Of a stretch of DNA of 64,000 nucleotides, positions 1 to 9,876 are shown piece by piece. Under the pieces are notes generated by a model. The model did not search any database. It had not been told where the DNA came from and saw only the letters and a program-made list of their open reading frames with translations. A program made the position numbers and the translations under genes. The DNA comes from an uncultured SAR86 cluster bacterium. Its GTDB lineage: Bacteria > Pseudomonadota > Gammaproteobacteria > Magnimaribacterales > Magnimaribacteraceae. The stretch is taken from NCBI GenBank assembly GCA_938048695.1, contig CALIUO010000007.1:173556-237555 (forward strand), in the 5' to 3' direction. How positions within the stretch are numbered: position 1 is the first letter of the stretch; each line of letters begins with the position of its first letter.

Positions 1-78
1 TTCTAGTTTAGAGATTATAGATGATGTCTGATCGGACTGATCAGGATGGACTAAAAATACAATTTCGTAGTTTCTCAT
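1..78 (-). CDS. rpsF: 30S ribosomal protein S6, N-terminal part (runs off the window)
   Basis: The first 26 codons of S6 are read on the minus strand from an ATG at 76-78 to the window edge. The start MRNYEIVFLVHPDQSDQ closely matches the conserved S6 N-terminus (MRxYEIVFLVHPDQS). A Shine-Dalgarno sequence AAGAGG lies at 85-90, well placed for this ATG. S6 binds 16S rRNA with S18 in the small-subunit platform. The gene follows ddl by 75 bases, with a hairpin between them. The remaining three quarters of the protein, and any rpsR or rplI, are outside the window. Confidence 0.93.
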   Translation of the reverse strand, partial: MRNYEIVFLVHPDQSDQTSSIISKLE

Positions 79-94
79 TGTTTTCCTCTTGGTT

Positions 95-122
95 AAAAGC
101 TCTCATGAAACCCATGTAGAGC
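95..122 (-). terminator. Hairpin between ddl and rpsF, probable terminator or leader
   Basis: Reading the minus strand, GCTCT-A-CATG pairs with CATG-AGAGC around a GGTTT loop with one bulged A, followed by TTTTAA. This looks like a weak intrinsic terminator closing the dcw cluster. It ends just upstream of the rpsF ribosome-binding site, so it could instead be part of an rpsF leader. The U-tract is short. Confidence 0.45.
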
Positions 123-153
123 AAGGTGGTGCCAATTTTATTGGTATGCAGTC

Positions 154-1107
154 TTATTTGCAAGATAAATACAGAACTTTAATAACCATATCATCAAACG
201 AAAGGCCTGCGTATGATGCTGCTTTAGGAAAAAGACTGGTCTCTGTAAGTCCAGGCACGGTATTGACTTCTATTATCTGAAAATTACCCTCTCTGTCTTC
301 AATGAAATCAACCCTCCCCCAATGGTTACAGCCAAGAGATGAAAATGCATGCCATGCAAAATCTTTGATTTCTTCAAGTTTAGAACCTTCGACATCAGCT
401 TTTATATATTCAGTACCTTGGTCAGCATATTTCGAATCAAAATCATAAAAATCACCTGAAGGTTTGATATGAATCGGGTGAAAAACTTCATCTCCCAAAA
501 TAGAAACTGTTAGTTCCCTCCCTTCAACAAATGCTTCTACTAATATAGATGAATCAAATTTAGATGCTTGCTTCATAGAAGCTTCAAGACTGCCTTTACC
601 AGGTCTCACTATAGATATACCAAAACTTGATCCTTCATTCGCTGGTTTAACAACAAAAGTCTTATCCAATGCAGTAATGTCTTCTTCTCCAGATAAGTGT
701 GGAGTTAATTTCATGTTGGGATTACCTACATTAATTATTTCTACGAAGTCTGGAGTTGGCAGTAATAATTCCCTCCATATCTTTTTAGCCTCAATTTTAT
801 TGAGTGAGGTTTTGCAAGATTGTGAGTTACTACCTGTATATAGAATATTTTTCGATTCAAGAATCTCTTGAATGAAGCCGTCTTCTCCACCCCTTCCATG
901 TAGCGCTATGAATGCGAGGTCAAATTCATCAGATATATTCCTAGCTTCTTTTTCTGAAGTTAGGTCTAAATGAGTATATTCAAGAGATAATCTATCTAAG
1001 GACTCAGAAACTGCAGCTCCCGATCTAATAGATACTTCTCTTTCAGCAGACCATCCTCCGGATAAGAGTAATATCTTCTTACCTTCTAACTCTTTAATGT
1101 GATTCAC
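154..1107 (-). CDS. ddl: D-alanine--D-alanine ligase
   Basis: This cytoplasmic ATP-grasp enzyme joins two D-alanines into the dipeptide used by MurF. The 317-residue protein has the N-terminal lobe with LLSGGWSAEREVSIRSG, the substrate loop region with KPANEGSSFGIS, and the C-terminal ATP/Mg motif EVNTVPGLTETSLFP. Length is normal for DdlB. The start is GTG at 1105-1107, 14 bases inside the end of murC, which suggests translational coupling. It is the last gene of the dcw cluster here. In most Gammaproteobacteria ddl is followed by ftsQ-ftsA-ftsZ, but here rpsF follows. Confidence 0.95.
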   Translation of the reverse strand: MNHIKELEGKKILLLSGGWSAEREVSIRSGAAVSESLDRLSLEYTHLDLTSEKEARNISDEFDLAFIALHGRGGEDGFIQEILESKNILYTGSNSQSCKTSLNKIEAKKIWRELLLPTPDFVEIINVGNPNMKLTPHLSGEEDITALDKTFVVKPANEGSSFGISIVRPGKGSLEASMKQASKFDSSILVEAFVEGRELTVSILGDEVFHPIHIKPSGDFYDFDSKYADQGTEYIKADVEGSKLEEIKDFAWHAFSSLGCNHWGRVDFIEDREGNFQIIEVNTVPGLTETSLFPKAASYAGLSFDDMVIKVLYLSCK

Positions 1108-2497
1108 TATAAAATTCCTTAGCTACCGCTTTGCTAATAGTAGAAATATCACCAGCCCCCTGAAATACAAAAACAGTATTAGAGTCTATTGTTTTATCTA
1201 AATCTTTTAAAATATTATTTTTATCAGAGAATAAAGTAACTTTTTGAAAACCTTCTTTCAGAAGTGAATTCTTAATATTTTCACTATCGATACCTTCAAT
1301 TTTATTTTCTCCCGCAGAATAGATATCTAAAAGCAATAACTGATCAACCCCCTGCAATACTTCTACAAATTCATCGTATAAATCACTAGTCCTTGTGAAC
1401 CTATGAGGCTGAAAAATCATAATTAATTTATGAGAAGCGTAGGAATCTCTTATGGCTTCAATGGTCTTTTTAATTTCTGTAGGATGATGTCCATAATCAT
1501 CGATATAAATACAATTACTATTTCTAATTTTCTTGGAACCTAAAACTTGCATGCGTCTATCTATTCCCATGAAGTTGCTCAAAGATTCTTTTATGACATT
1601 TATTGAAATGCCTTCTTGTATGCATAGGATAGCAGCTGCTGCAGCATTCAGAACGTTATGTTTACCCAGCATATTTAGAGTTAAATCTAAAGATTCGTTG
1701 GTAGAGGTAAGTTTAAAATATGATTTCATACCTTCGGACTTATAATTAGATATTACATAATCATTGAAAGGTTCAAAACCATAACTGATGTGATTTCTTT
1801 GAAAATGCTTTTTTAAATCTTGAATCACTTCATCGTCTCCACAAACAATAGAAATACCGTTGAAAGGGAGATTTTTAATAAATTTTAAAAATGCATTTTT
1901 TAAGTTTTCAAAACTATTTTCGTAATTAATTAAATGATCAGGCTCAATATTGGTAATTACTGAAACTGAAGGTTGAAGCAACAAGAAGGATTGATCACTT
2001 TCATCAGCTTCAGCAATTAAATATTCTCCCTCACCTAATTGTGCGTTGGAATTAAAGCTATTGATAATTCCACCATTAATAAAAGTCGGATCAAGATCAG
2101 CATTAGTCATAATTGACGCAACCAGACTAGTGGTGGTTGTTTTGCCGTGTGTTCCTGCAATTGCTATGCCCCTCTTATTATTCATAAGACTAGAAAGCAT
2201 TTCAGCTCTTGCCAGGACAGGGATAAATCTATTCTTTGCCTCTTCAATTTCTGGATTATCATCAGATATAGCAGTGGACTTCACCACCATCTCAACTTCT
2301 TCTAGATTAGATAACTTATGTTCGTAAAAAATATTGATACCTAACTTCTCAAGTCTTTGTGTGTTGGAAGAAGAAACATTATCCGAACCGGAAACCTTAT
2401 AACCAAGGTTATTCAAAACCTCAGCGATACCGCTCATACCACTACCTCCAATGCCTACAAAATGGATGTTATTTAGTTTGTATTTTGAGTGATTCAT
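1094..2497 (-). CDS. murC: UDP-N-acetylmuramate--L-alanine ligase
   Basis: MurC adds L-alanine to UDP-MurNAc, the first amino-acid step of the peptidoglycan stem peptide. The protein has the N-terminal nucleotide-sugar motif HFVGIGGSGMSGIAE, the ATP-binding loop AGTHGKTTTTS, and the Mur ligase central and C-terminal domains (DDYGHHPTEI, QPHRFTRT). I chose the ATG at 2495-2497, giving 467 residues. The open frame extends 33 codons further upstream into murG, but that extension is not like the family. The chosen start overlaps murG by 29 bases. murB, often found next to murC, is not present here. Confidence 0.95.
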   Translation of the reverse strand: MNHSKYKLNNIHFVGIGGSGMSGIAEVLNNLGYKVSGSDNVSSSNTQRLEKLGINIFYEHKLSNLEEVEMVVKSTAISDDNPEIEEAKNRFIPVLARAEMLSSLMNNKRGIAIAGTHGKTTTTSLVASIMTNADLDPTFINGGIINSFNSNAQLGEGEYLIAEADESDQSFLLLQPSVSVITNIEPDHLINYENSFENLKNAFLKFIKNLPFNGISIVCGDDEVIQDLKKHFQRNHISYGFEPFNDYVISNYKSEGMKSYFKLTSTNESLDLTLNMLGKHNVLNAAAAAILCIQEGISINVIKESLSNFMGIDRRMQVLGSKKIRNSNCIYIDDYGHHPTEIKKTIEAIRDSYASHKLIMIFQPHRFTRTSDLYDEFVEVLQGVDQLLLLDIYSAGENKIEGIDSENIKNSLLKEGFQKVTLFSDKNNILKDLDKTIDSNTVFVFQGAGDISTISKAVAKEFYSESH

Positions 2498-3542
2498 TAA
2501 TTGTCTTACAAATACTCTCAGAGGTATTAGGAGGAAAAACCAAGGAGGCCTTTTGTCCCATTGATTCTCGCCTATTATGGTCGTTTTCAAGATCAATTAA
2601 TAGCTTGAAAAGAGCTTCTGAATTAGAAAGATCTGAACCTACTATCTCTGCCGCTCCTTTATCTTCGAGATATTTAGCATTCATATATTGATGATTATCT
2701 GAGGCCCATGGCAATGGAAGAAGGACTGATGGCTTTCCTACAGCACATATTTCACTTACCGTCATAGCTCCTGATCTAGAGATTATCAAATCAGAAAACT
2801 TATAAACTTCAGGCATATTTTCAATAAATTCTTTAATTTCAAAATGCACACCAGAATCTTCATAAGCCGCTTTGAGAAGTTTACTATCCAATTTTCCAGC
2901 TTGATGCAGAAAATTCCAATTAGAAGGAACAGAACAGTTCAATAAAATATTCATAAGAATATCATTTATCTGCATAGATCCTTGGCTACCTCCCAATACA
3001 AGTATGTTGAAGTTAGAATCCTCTTCTTTATCCTGTTTCGAGAAATTAAAGATTTCCTTTCTTACAGGATTTCCCACAAATAGGGTTTTTCTGTTAGGCC
3101 GATCAAAAGTATCTGGAAAAGCCTCAAAACTGATTTTTGAAAATCTGTGTAATATTTTATTAGTAAGTCCAGCGATACTGTTCTGTTCATGAATAAATAA
3201 TGGATAGAATAAAGAACCTATTAAGCTTGGAGCAAGAGAAATATAGCCTCCTGTTGAAATTATGAAATCTGGTCTAATCTTGATCAGTAAAATAGAACTC
3301 TTGACTAAAGAAAGCACAAAAAAGTAAAGCGAGACTATCTTGCCAAGTAGACCTTTTCCAAGAAAGCCTCTTCCCTGGATAGAATAAAATTCGTAGCCCT
3401 CTTCTGCACAAAGCTTCTCTTCAAGACTATTTTCTTTTCCGATCCAAGAAATATGGTTTTCTTTTCCTTTGAATTCTCTTGAAATACTTAAAGCAGGATA
3501 TACGTGCCCTCCTGTTCCACCTGCAATAAAAAGAATTTTCAT
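2469..3542 (-). CDS. murG: UDP-GlcNAc:lipid I GlcNAc transferase
   Basis: MurG is a GT-B (GT28) transferase at the inner face of the cytoplasmic membrane. It adds GlcNAc to lipid I to give lipid II. The 357-residue protein begins with the glycine-rich motif IAGGTGGHVYPALS and carries HEQNSIAGLTNK, VGNPVRKE, LGGSQGS and the UDP-GlcNAc-binding stretch ISRSGAMTVSEI near residues 255-266. The start ATG overlaps the ftsW stop by one base (TAATG). Length and gene position between ftsW and murC are standard. Confidence 0.96.
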   Translation of the reverse strand: MKILFIAGGTGGHVYPALSISREFKGKENHISWIGKENSLEEKLCAEEGYEFYSIQGRGFLGKGLLGKIVSLYFFVLSLVKSSILLIKIRPDFIISTGGYISLAPSLIGSLFYPLFIHEQNSIAGLTNKILHRFSKISFEAFPDTFDRPNRKTLFVGNPVRKEIFNFSKQDKEEDSNFNILVLGGSQGSMQINDILMNILLNCSVPSNWNFLHQAGKLDSKLLKAAYEDSGVHFEIKEFIENMPEVYKFSDLIISRSGAMTVSEICAVGKPSVLLPLPWASDNHQYMNAKYLEDKGAAEIVGSDLSNSEALFKLLIDLENDHNRRESMGQKASLVFPPNTSESICKTINESLKIQTK

Positions 3543-4711
3543 TAAAATTTTGCTCTTCGTTTAATTATTGGTACGGGCATAGAATTTTTATTCTCGTAAT
3601 CTATTCTTAAAATTAATCCTATCATTAGACATACTATTATGAGATTGGTGCCCCCTGCACTTATTAAAGGTAAAGTTAAGCCTTTTGTGGGTAGAAGGCC
3701 ACATGCTACTCCCACATTTATAAAAGTATGTAATCCTAATAGAAGAGCAACGCCATAGGAAAAATAAAAACCAAAGAAATTTTTTCTAAGTAAGGATTCT
3801 CTACCGATAAAGAATATTCTAAAAGAGAGTCCAAACAGAAGGGAAACAATAGTAAAGCCTCCTAAAATCCCCGTTTCTTCAACTATTACCGAAAATATAA
3901 AATCGGTATGAGCGTCAGGAAGATACCCCATTTTCATAAGACCTTGACCAAGCCCCACTCCAAACCAATCGCCTCTTCCTATAGACATCAAAGAAAGAGT
4001 AAGTTGATATCCGCTTCCCCAGGGATCACTCCACGGATCTATGAAAGAAATTATCCTCTCCCATCTCCAGGGAACGAATACAATCATCAAGGTAGCTGCT
4101 ACAAAACCTAAAAAGGCTACTATAAAAAATTGCTTTATCTTAACTCCAGCTACAAATAAAACTCCCAGTACCGAAGCAAATATTACTGCTGAAGAGCCTA
4201 GATCAGGTTGTATGAGTATTATGGATATAATACTAACAATTATTATTGCTGGCCTGAAAAACCCTATCCAATGTGACTGAATTTCTTTTATTCTTCTTAC
4301 TGAATAGCAAGACACATAAAGAATACTTAAAAACTTCATTATTTCAGAAGGCTGAAGACCAAATCCAGCAACTCTGATCCATCTGTTTGCTCCATTTACT
4401 TCAAACCCAATACCGGGCACAAAAACTAATAGAAGCAATATAAAGCCTAAAGTTATCAATAAGCGATCATAAGCAATCCAAAAATTAAGAGGCAATATAA
4501 AAAATATAAGCAATCCAAATAAACCAAGAAAAAAGTAAAAAAGCTGACGATTAAATATTGCTGAAGGATTGCCATAAATTGAGTCTGAGAAATGAACTGA
4601 AGCTGAAGCCAGAATGAGAAGACCTGAGAAGCTCAGAACAGAGAATAAACTTAATAAGATAAAATCGATTTTTGAGTAATCAAATTGATTAAAAAAATTA
4701 ATTCTATTCAT
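3542..4711 (-). CDS. ftsW: Septal peptidoglycan glycosyltransferase FtsW (SEDS family)
   Basis: FtsW polymerises lipid II into septal glycan strands together with its partner FtsI. The 389-residue protein is strongly hydrophobic with about ten predicted membrane segments. It carries family signatures NGANRWIRVAGFGLQPSE near residue 105-122, QPDLGSS near 170, and the C-terminal LPLISAGGTN. It overlaps the end of murD by eight bases and touches murG. The catalytic partner ftsI lies several genes upstream in this same cluster. Confidence 0.95.
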   Translation of the reverse strand: MNRINFFNQFDYSKIDFILLSLFSVLSFSGLLILASASVHFSDSIYGNPSAIFNRQLFYFFLGLFGLLIFFILPLNFWIAYDRLLITLGFILLLLVFVPGIGFEVNGANRWIRVAGFGLQPSEIMKFLSILYVSCYSVRRIKEIQSHWIGFFRPAIIIVSIISIILIQPDLGSSAVIFASVLGVLFVAGVKIKQFFIVAFLGFVAATLMIVFVPWRWERIISFIDPWSDPWGSGYQLTLSLMSIGRGDWFGVGLGQGLMKMGYLPDAHTDFIFSVIVEETGILGGFTIVSLLFGLSFRIFFIGRESLLRKNFFGFYFSYGVALLLGLHTFINVGVACGLLPTKGLTLPLISAGGTNLIIVCLMIGLILRIDYENKNSMPVPIIKRRAKF

Positions 4712-6008
4712 CTGCTAAATCGCTAACGATTTTTTTAAACTCGTTACCTCGCTCCTTGTAATCTTTATACATGTCTAAACTTGAACATGCTGGAGAAAGC
4801 ATAATGTAATCACCTGCACTGGATATTTTTAAAGCATGGGCGACGGCCTCTTTCAGGTCGCCTACAAGGTTGCATTTTGTGAACTCATTGATATATTTAT
4901 AGATTATCTCTTTATCCTTTCCAAATATTATTGCATTTTTGATTTTTTGAACTTCAGTAAGGTTTACCGATGCAATATTTTGATTTTTAAGATCACCTCC
5001 ACAAATTAGATAAATATCTTTTGTTTGTTTAATCTCATTGGCTGCCTTTATGGCCTTTAGCATGGCATCTATATTTGTTGCTTTAGAATCGTTTATGAAA
5101 TTCACTCCTTTTATATTTCCTATGAATTCAAATCTATGCGATGGTTTTATAAAATTTGCAAAAGCGGCCTCTAATTTATTAGTCGAATTAAAGTCTCTAA
5201 ATGATAAATTTGTAAAGTTTTCAAAATAACAATCTAAAACGGCCAAAGAAGCTTTTAGGTTGTCCTTGTCATGGCTTGGCCATCTTTTAAATGTATCCGA
5301 GTCAATTAAATCTATTGGAAGATTCATATCCTTGAAGTTTCTGAAATCTTTCTTAAAGTGATTCTTGGAATCAAAAGAAATATTAAAAGTTGAATTTTCG
5401 AGTACTGAATATTTAATTTTTTTGTAATTTTCAAAATTTAAATGTCTATCTATATGATCTTCTTCAATATTTAGTAATAGACCTAAATCAAATTCTATCT
5501 CTTTAAGAAGTTCTAGCTGAAAGCTGGAAACTTCAATTATAGATACGTCTATATCTTTATTAATGCTATCAAGCACAGGTTCTCCAATATTTCCTAACAC
5601 CAAGGTTTTGAGATCTGGTAGGAAAGTATCAAAGAATCTCTTTATCATAAGACATGTTGATGTTTTGCCATTCGTGCCAGTTACAAGAATTTTTTTACTC
5701 TTATTTAACTGAATAAATTCTTGGATATCTGATGAAATATGAATATTAAACCTAGAAGCATAAGAAAAAATCTCGTGGTCATTTGGGATTCCAGGACTTG
5801 TATAGATAGTTGATACCTTGGCTAATAAATCCTCATTTATAGTAGGGTTAATATCAAGCTTTAAATTTGGGTGCTTTATATCATTAAGCACTGAATTATC
5901 TACTGAATCTTCAATAATGATAATTTCTTCATGCAGGCTAGAGAGATAGTTTACTAATGATCTACCTGTTATTCCTAAACCGATAACTAAAGGTATTTTT
6001 TTCTGCAC
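4704..6008 (-). CDS. murD: UDP-N-acetylmuramoyl-L-alanine--D-glutamate ligase
   Basis: MurD adds D-glutamate to the growing muropeptide precursor in the cytoplasm. The 434-residue protein shows the N-terminal GLGITGRS motif, the ATP loop [11 protein letters not shown] near residues 109-119, EVSSFQLE near 160, and the Mur ligase signatures SHRFEFIG and FINDSKATN. Length is normal for MurD. It lies between mraY (five-base gap) and ftsW (eight-base overlap), the standard order. Confidence 0.95.
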   Translation of the reverse strand: MQKKIPLVIGLGITGRSLVNYLSSLHEEIIIIEDSVDNSVLNDIKHPNLKLDINPTINEDLLAKVSTIYTSPGIPNDHEIFSYASRFNIHISSDIQEFIQLNKSKKILVTGTNGKTSTCLMIKRFFDTFLPDLKTLVLGNIGEPVLDSINKDIDVSIIEVSSFQLELLKEIEFDLGLLLNIEEDHIDRHLNFENYKKIKYSVLENSTFNISFDSKNHFKKDFRNFKDMNLPIDLIDSDTFKRWPSHDKDNLKASLAVLDCYFENFTNLSFRDFNSTNKLEAAFANFIKPSHRFEFIGNIKGVNFINDSKATNIDAMLKAIKAANEIKQTKDIYLICGGDLKNQNIASVNLTEVQKIKNAIIFGKDKEIIYKYINEFTKCNLVGDLKEAVAHALKISSAGDYIMLSPACSSLDMYKDYKERGNEFKKIVSDLADE

Positions 6009-6013
6009 GAGAT

Positions 6014-7096
6014 TTATCTAAGTCTTAATAGAGCCAAGCCCAGCAATACAAGCATAAAGGTGATGATCCAAAATCTAACTATCACTCTTGGTTCTGGCCA
6101 ACCTTTTAATTCATAATGATGATGCAAAGGAGCCATGTTAAAAACTCTTTTTCCGGTTAATTTAAATGAGGCCACTTGCACTATTACAGATAAAGCTTCT
6201 ATTACAAACAAACCACCCATCACCAATAAAACATACTCATGTCGAATAATGACAGTGACAATTCCTAGAGATGCTCCAAGTGACAATGACCCAACATCAC
6301 CCATAAAAACTTGAGCAGGATAGGTATTGAACCATAAAAAACCTATGCCAGAACCTACTAGAGCTCCACAAAATACAATCATCTCTCCTGTTCCAGGCAA
6401 GTAAGGAATATTTAAAAAATCTGAATAAATAGCGTTACCAGCTAAATAACCTATTATTCCAAGGCCTGCCGCTACCATTACGCAAGGCAATATAGCCAGT
6501 CCATCTAAGCCATCTGTCAAATTTACTGCGTTACTCGTCCCGATCACAACAAGATATGAAAGAAGTATGAAGCCTAGACCAAGAGGGATTGAAACGTCCT
6601 TGAAAAAAGGAACAATCAGGCTTGTTTCTGCAATACTTTCTTGACTAAGATACAAATAAGAACAGGCCAAGATGGCAATGACTGATTGCCATAAAATCTT
6701 GTTTACAGGAGATAAGCCATCGCTGCTTTTGTGCTTAATTTTTAATCGATCGTCAATCCACCCAAGCACTCCAAAGGACATAGCTGTTAGAAAGGCTACC
6801 CATAGATATCTATTTTCTAGATCGCCCCACAAAATCACGCTTAAGAATATTGAACTCAAGATCAAAGTTCCTCCCATCGTAGGAGTGCCCTGCTTAGATA
6901 AATGAGATTGAGGTCCCTCGGAACGTATAACCTGTCCAACTTGGAAGTCGCGCATTTTATTTATAAATTTAGGGCCTAAGATCAGAGAAAACATAAGTGA
7001 AGTCAGAGTGGCCAATATTGCTCGAGTCGATAAAAACTCTACTACCCGGAAGGGTCCAAAAAATTCAGATAAGTATTCAAATAAAGGTAGAAGCAT
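6014..7096 (-). CDS. mraY: Phospho-N-acetylmuramoyl-pentapeptide transferase
   Basis: MraY transfers phospho-MurNAc-pentapeptide to undecaprenyl phosphate, forming lipid I in the inner membrane. The 360-residue polytopic protein has all key motifs: KQGTPTMGG near residue 69, the LGWIDDRLK aspartate pair near 115, [13 protein letters not shown] near 190, [18 protein letters not shown] near 258, and [15 protein letters not shown] near 320. Length equals that of the E. coli enzyme. Its start overlaps the murF stop by one base. Confidence 0.97.
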   Translation of the reverse strand: MLLPLFEYLSEFFGPFRVVEFLSTRAILATLTSLMFSLILGPKFINKMRDFQVGQVIRSEGPQSHLSKQGTPTMGGTLILSSIFLSVILWGDLENRYLWVAFLTAMSFGVLGWIDDRLKIKHKSSDGLSPVNKILWQSVIAILACSYLYLSQESIAETSLIVPFFKDVSIPLGLGFILLSYLVVIGTSNAVNLTDGLDGLAILPCVMVAAGLGIIGYLAGNAIYSDFLNIPYLPGTGEMIVFCGALVGSGIGFLWFNTYPAQVFMGDVGSLSLGASLGIVTVIIRHEYVLLVMGGLFVIEALSVIVQVASFKLTGKRVFNMAPLHHHYELKGWPEPRVIVRFWIITFMLVLLGLALLRLR

Positions 7097-8424
7097 TATT
7101 TTTTTAATTTGTCAGCAATTTTATCCATTCTAGTTGATCTGGAACCTTTAACTAACAAAATAGTTTCCTCTTCTATTATAGAGACTAAATAATCATAAAG
7201 GTCATCATGATTTTTAAAAATTACTAAATCCTCACTTGAGTTACACTCAGACCATTCTTCGCCAATACATAAAATTTCATCTACTCTATCATTGGCATAA
7301 TCATACATTTCTTGATGTAGCTTTTTTGAATTTTTACCTAATTCTTTCATTGCTCCAAGAATACATATTTTTTTTCTTTTCAATCCATTCATCGAATCAA
7401 TAGCATTTCTTAATGAAGCAGGATTGGAATTATAAGAATCATCAATAAGAATAGATTTCTTCAAAGATTTGAAAACATTCAACCTTCTCTCTGGAAGTTC
7501 GGTATAAATCAAATTGTTTGTTATCGAGTCAATGTCAACTCCGCATAGTAGGCCAACTGCAATAGATAGAGCAGCATTCAAGGCATTGTGTTGACCTATT
7601 CCATTTATAGAAAATTCTTCGTCTTTTCCATCAAACCTCAAGCAAAAATGGGTTAAATTATTAAGGATATCAATTTTGATATTAGAAACTTTAAAATCAG
7701 AATCGCCATGAATACCAAAGCTAATTATTTGTTTTGCATTTGTCTCTTTGGACCAATATCCAAAAAAATGAGAATCTCTTGGGAGAATAGCTATCCCGTC
7801 ATCTTTAAAAAAATTCAGAATATTACCTTTTTCTTTAGCTATAGATTCAGTGTCTCTTAATCCATCTAAGTGGCCCATGGAGACGTTTGTTATTGCTGCG
7901 ATATCCGGCTTCACTATAGTATTAAGTTTTTCTATTTCTCCAGGTTCACTAGTCCCCATTTCTATTACAGAAAAATAGTGATCCCTTCGTAAGGTTAATA
8001 AGGAATAAGGAACTCCAATTTGATTATTTTTATTTCCAATTGTCTGATGACAACTTCCCTGGGTATTTAATAGATTAGCAATGATTTGTTTAGTTGTTGT
8101 TTTACCGTTTGTGCCTGTCACTCCAATCATCTTGCCATTGAATAGTTTACGGTTATGAGCAGCAATCTTATTCATAAAACTATACGAATCCTTTACGATA
8201 ATGTTAGGAATTGCGCAATCAACTGATTTATTCAATATAATTGCAGAAGCTCCTTTTTTTAATGCTTCTGGAATGAACACGTGGCCATCAAAGTTTTTGC
8301 CTTCGAGAGCAATATATACCTCTTTGGATTTAAGAGTTCTAGTATCAATGCTAAAACTATCAACATCGATGGATTCTCCGCGCAATTCTCCATCTGAAAT
8401 ATTTGCTAGCTCTAATAAATTCAT
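7096..8424 (-). CDS. murF: UDP-MurNAc-tripeptide--D-alanyl-D-alanine ligase
   Basis: MurF adds the D-Ala-D-Ala dipeptide made by Ddl, completing the UDP-MurNAc-pentapeptide. The 442-residue protein has the N-terminal MurF/MurE substrate domain ([20 protein letters not shown]), the ATP loop [13 protein letters not shown], and the C-terminal region with [15 protein letters not shown] and GAMKELG. It starts three bases after murE and ends on the mraY start. The family-typical TGTNGKTT distinguishes it clearly from the neighbouring MurE copy by its C-terminal motifs. Confidence 0.95.
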   Translation of the reverse strand: MNLLELANISDGELRGESIDVDSFSIDTRTLKSKEVYIALEGKNFDGHVFIPEALKKGASAIILNKSVDCAIPNIIVKDSYSFMNKIAAHNRKLFNGKMIGVTGTNGKTTTKQIIANLLNTQGSCHQTIGNKNNQIGVPYSLLTLRRDHYFSVIEMGTSEPGEIEKLNTIVKPDIAAITNVSMGHLDGLRDTESIAKEKGNILNFFKDDGIAILPRDSHFFGYWSKETNAKQIISFGIHGDSDFKVSNIKIDILNNLTHFCLRFDGKDEEFSINGIGQHNALNAALSIAVGLLCGVDIDSITNNLIYTELPERRLNVFKSLKKSILIDDSYNSNPASLRNAIDSMNGLKRKKICILGAMKELGKNSKKLHQEMYDYANDRVDEILCIGEEWSECNSSEDLVIFKNHDDLYDYLVSIIEEETILLVKGSRSTRMDKIADKLKK

Positions 8425-8427
8425 TTT

Positions 8428-9876
8428 CTATATATCCATGGATGACTGAACTATCTGTTTATCATTGAACTCAAAAAAATGGCCATCAATTTCTTGGTAA
8501 TTTTCATGACCCTTACCAGCAATTAACACAACACCTCCACTTTTATTGTCCTTTAATTCTGCAATAACAGATTGGATAGCTTTTTTTCTATCCGTTTCAA
8601 TCAGAACATTATCGTGGCCATCCATACCTGAGAGAATATCATTTATTATCTGCATTTGATTCTCTGTTCTTGGGTTATCATTAGTTACAACAATGTGATC
8701 TGAATAATCTTGCGCGACAGCCCCCATTAAAGGACGTTTATCTTTATCTCTGTCTCCTCCGCATCCGAAGACACACCAGAGCGGTTCATGATGGTTTCTT
8801 TTAATTTCTTCAAGAGAAGATTGCAGTGCCTCGGGTGTGTGTGCATAGTCAACATAAACTATGAGATCACCTTTACTGATTTTCTCCAACCTGCCTGAAG
8901 GAAGGTTCATATTTTGTGCATATTCTTCTATCAAAGAATGATTAAAGCCTTCTAAGCTCAAAACGGCTATAGAACAAATAATATTGGAAGCCAAATATTT
9001 CGATATTGTTTTTAATTCAAAAGAGAGGTCTTTATCTATAGTCTTTAAATGGACTTTTATCCCAGCGGGAGACTCTGCAAAAGAAGCTTGAAAGTCTGCT
9101 TTATGTTTTATTGAGACACTGTAAGTATGTGGATTTTTTATAGCCAAATCCTCATATAGTTTTTTTCCAAATGAGCTGTCTATACAAACTATATTTCTTT
9201 TAGGATTTAAATCTAAAAAAAGTTTTTCTTTTGCAGATTGATAAGCATTGATATCACCATGGTAATCTAAATGATCATGCGAAAAACTTGTCAATACAGC
9301 GTAATCTATATCCACACCGTTTAATCTCTCTTGTTCCAACCCATGAGATGAAGCTTCCAATGCCAAATATTTTGCATCGTTTTGTTTGGCAGTATATAAA
9401 TTTCTATGAATACTAATTGCATCTGGAGTGGTAAGGCTTGATTTTTCTAAACTCGAACCGTCTTTAGAGAAATTTATAGTACTCATATATGCACACTTAT
9501 CACCTAATAGGTTGCAAAGACTAGAGAAGGTTTCTACTGCTGTGGTTTTGCCATTTGTACCCGTAATGCAAATTGTTTTTAAAGCTAGACTTGGGCTACC
9601 AAAGAAACGTGAAGCAAAAATACCGATATAATGCTTAAGATCTTTAAAGTAAATTACGTTGGAAGCGTGTTTATTTTTTGAATCTGTTACTACTAAAGAA
9701 GCCCCTCTCTCAAATGCTAATGGAATAAAATCATTTCCATCAAGATTATGACCTTTAATAGCAAAAAATATATCTCCTTCGTGAACTTCTCTACTATCTA
9801 CTTTGATATCAGATATTTCAATATCTCTAAAATTTTTTAACTTTATTAATTCGGGTAAGAACTCTGACGATTTCAT
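8428..9876 (-). CDS. murE: UDP-MurNAc-L-Ala-D-Glu--meso-diaminopimelate ligase
   Basis: MurE adds the third amino acid of the peptidoglycan stem. The 482-residue protein has the ATP loop TGTNGKTT at about residues 105-112, the SSHGLEQ and SFSHDHLDYHG motifs, and the C-terminal specificity motif DNPR in VTNDNPRTENQ. DNPR marks meso-diaminopimelate rather than lysine as substrate, as expected for a Gram-negative. Its start abuts the ftsI stop without a gap, so the two are probably co-translated. Confidence 0.96.
   Translation of the reverse strand: MKSSEFLPELIKLKNFRDIEISDIKVDSREVHEGDIFFAIKGHNLDGNDFIPLAFERGASLVVTDSKNKHASNVIYFKDLKHYIGIFASRFFGSPSLALKTICITGTNGKTTAVETFSSLCNLLGDKCAYMSTINFSKDGSSLEKSSLTTPDAISIHRNLYTAKQNDAKYLALEASSHGLEQERLNGVDIDYAVLTSFSHDHLDYHGDINAYQSAKEKLFLDLNPKRNIVCIDSSFGKKLYEDLAIKNPHTYSVSIKHKADFQASFAESPAGIKVHLKTIDKDLSFELKTISKYLASNIICSIAVLSLEGFNHSLIEEYAQNMNLPSGRLEKISKGDLIVYVDYAHTPEALQSSLEEIKRNHHEPLWCVFGCGGDRDKDKRPLMGAVAQDYSDHIVVTNDNPRTENQMQIINDILSGMDGHDNVLIETDRKKAIQSVIAELKDNKSGGVVLIAGKGHENYQEIDGHFFEFNDKQIVQSSMDI

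Noticed and set aside
121-135. Sigma-54-like sequence TGGCAC-CACC-TTGC on the minus strand before rpsF
   Set aside because: The distance between the GG and GC elements is one base too short, and sigma-54 spacing is strict. It also lies next to the hairpin after ddl.
2498-2596. 33-codon N-terminal extension of murC
   Set aside because: It lies within murG and precedes the conserved MurC start; not family-like.
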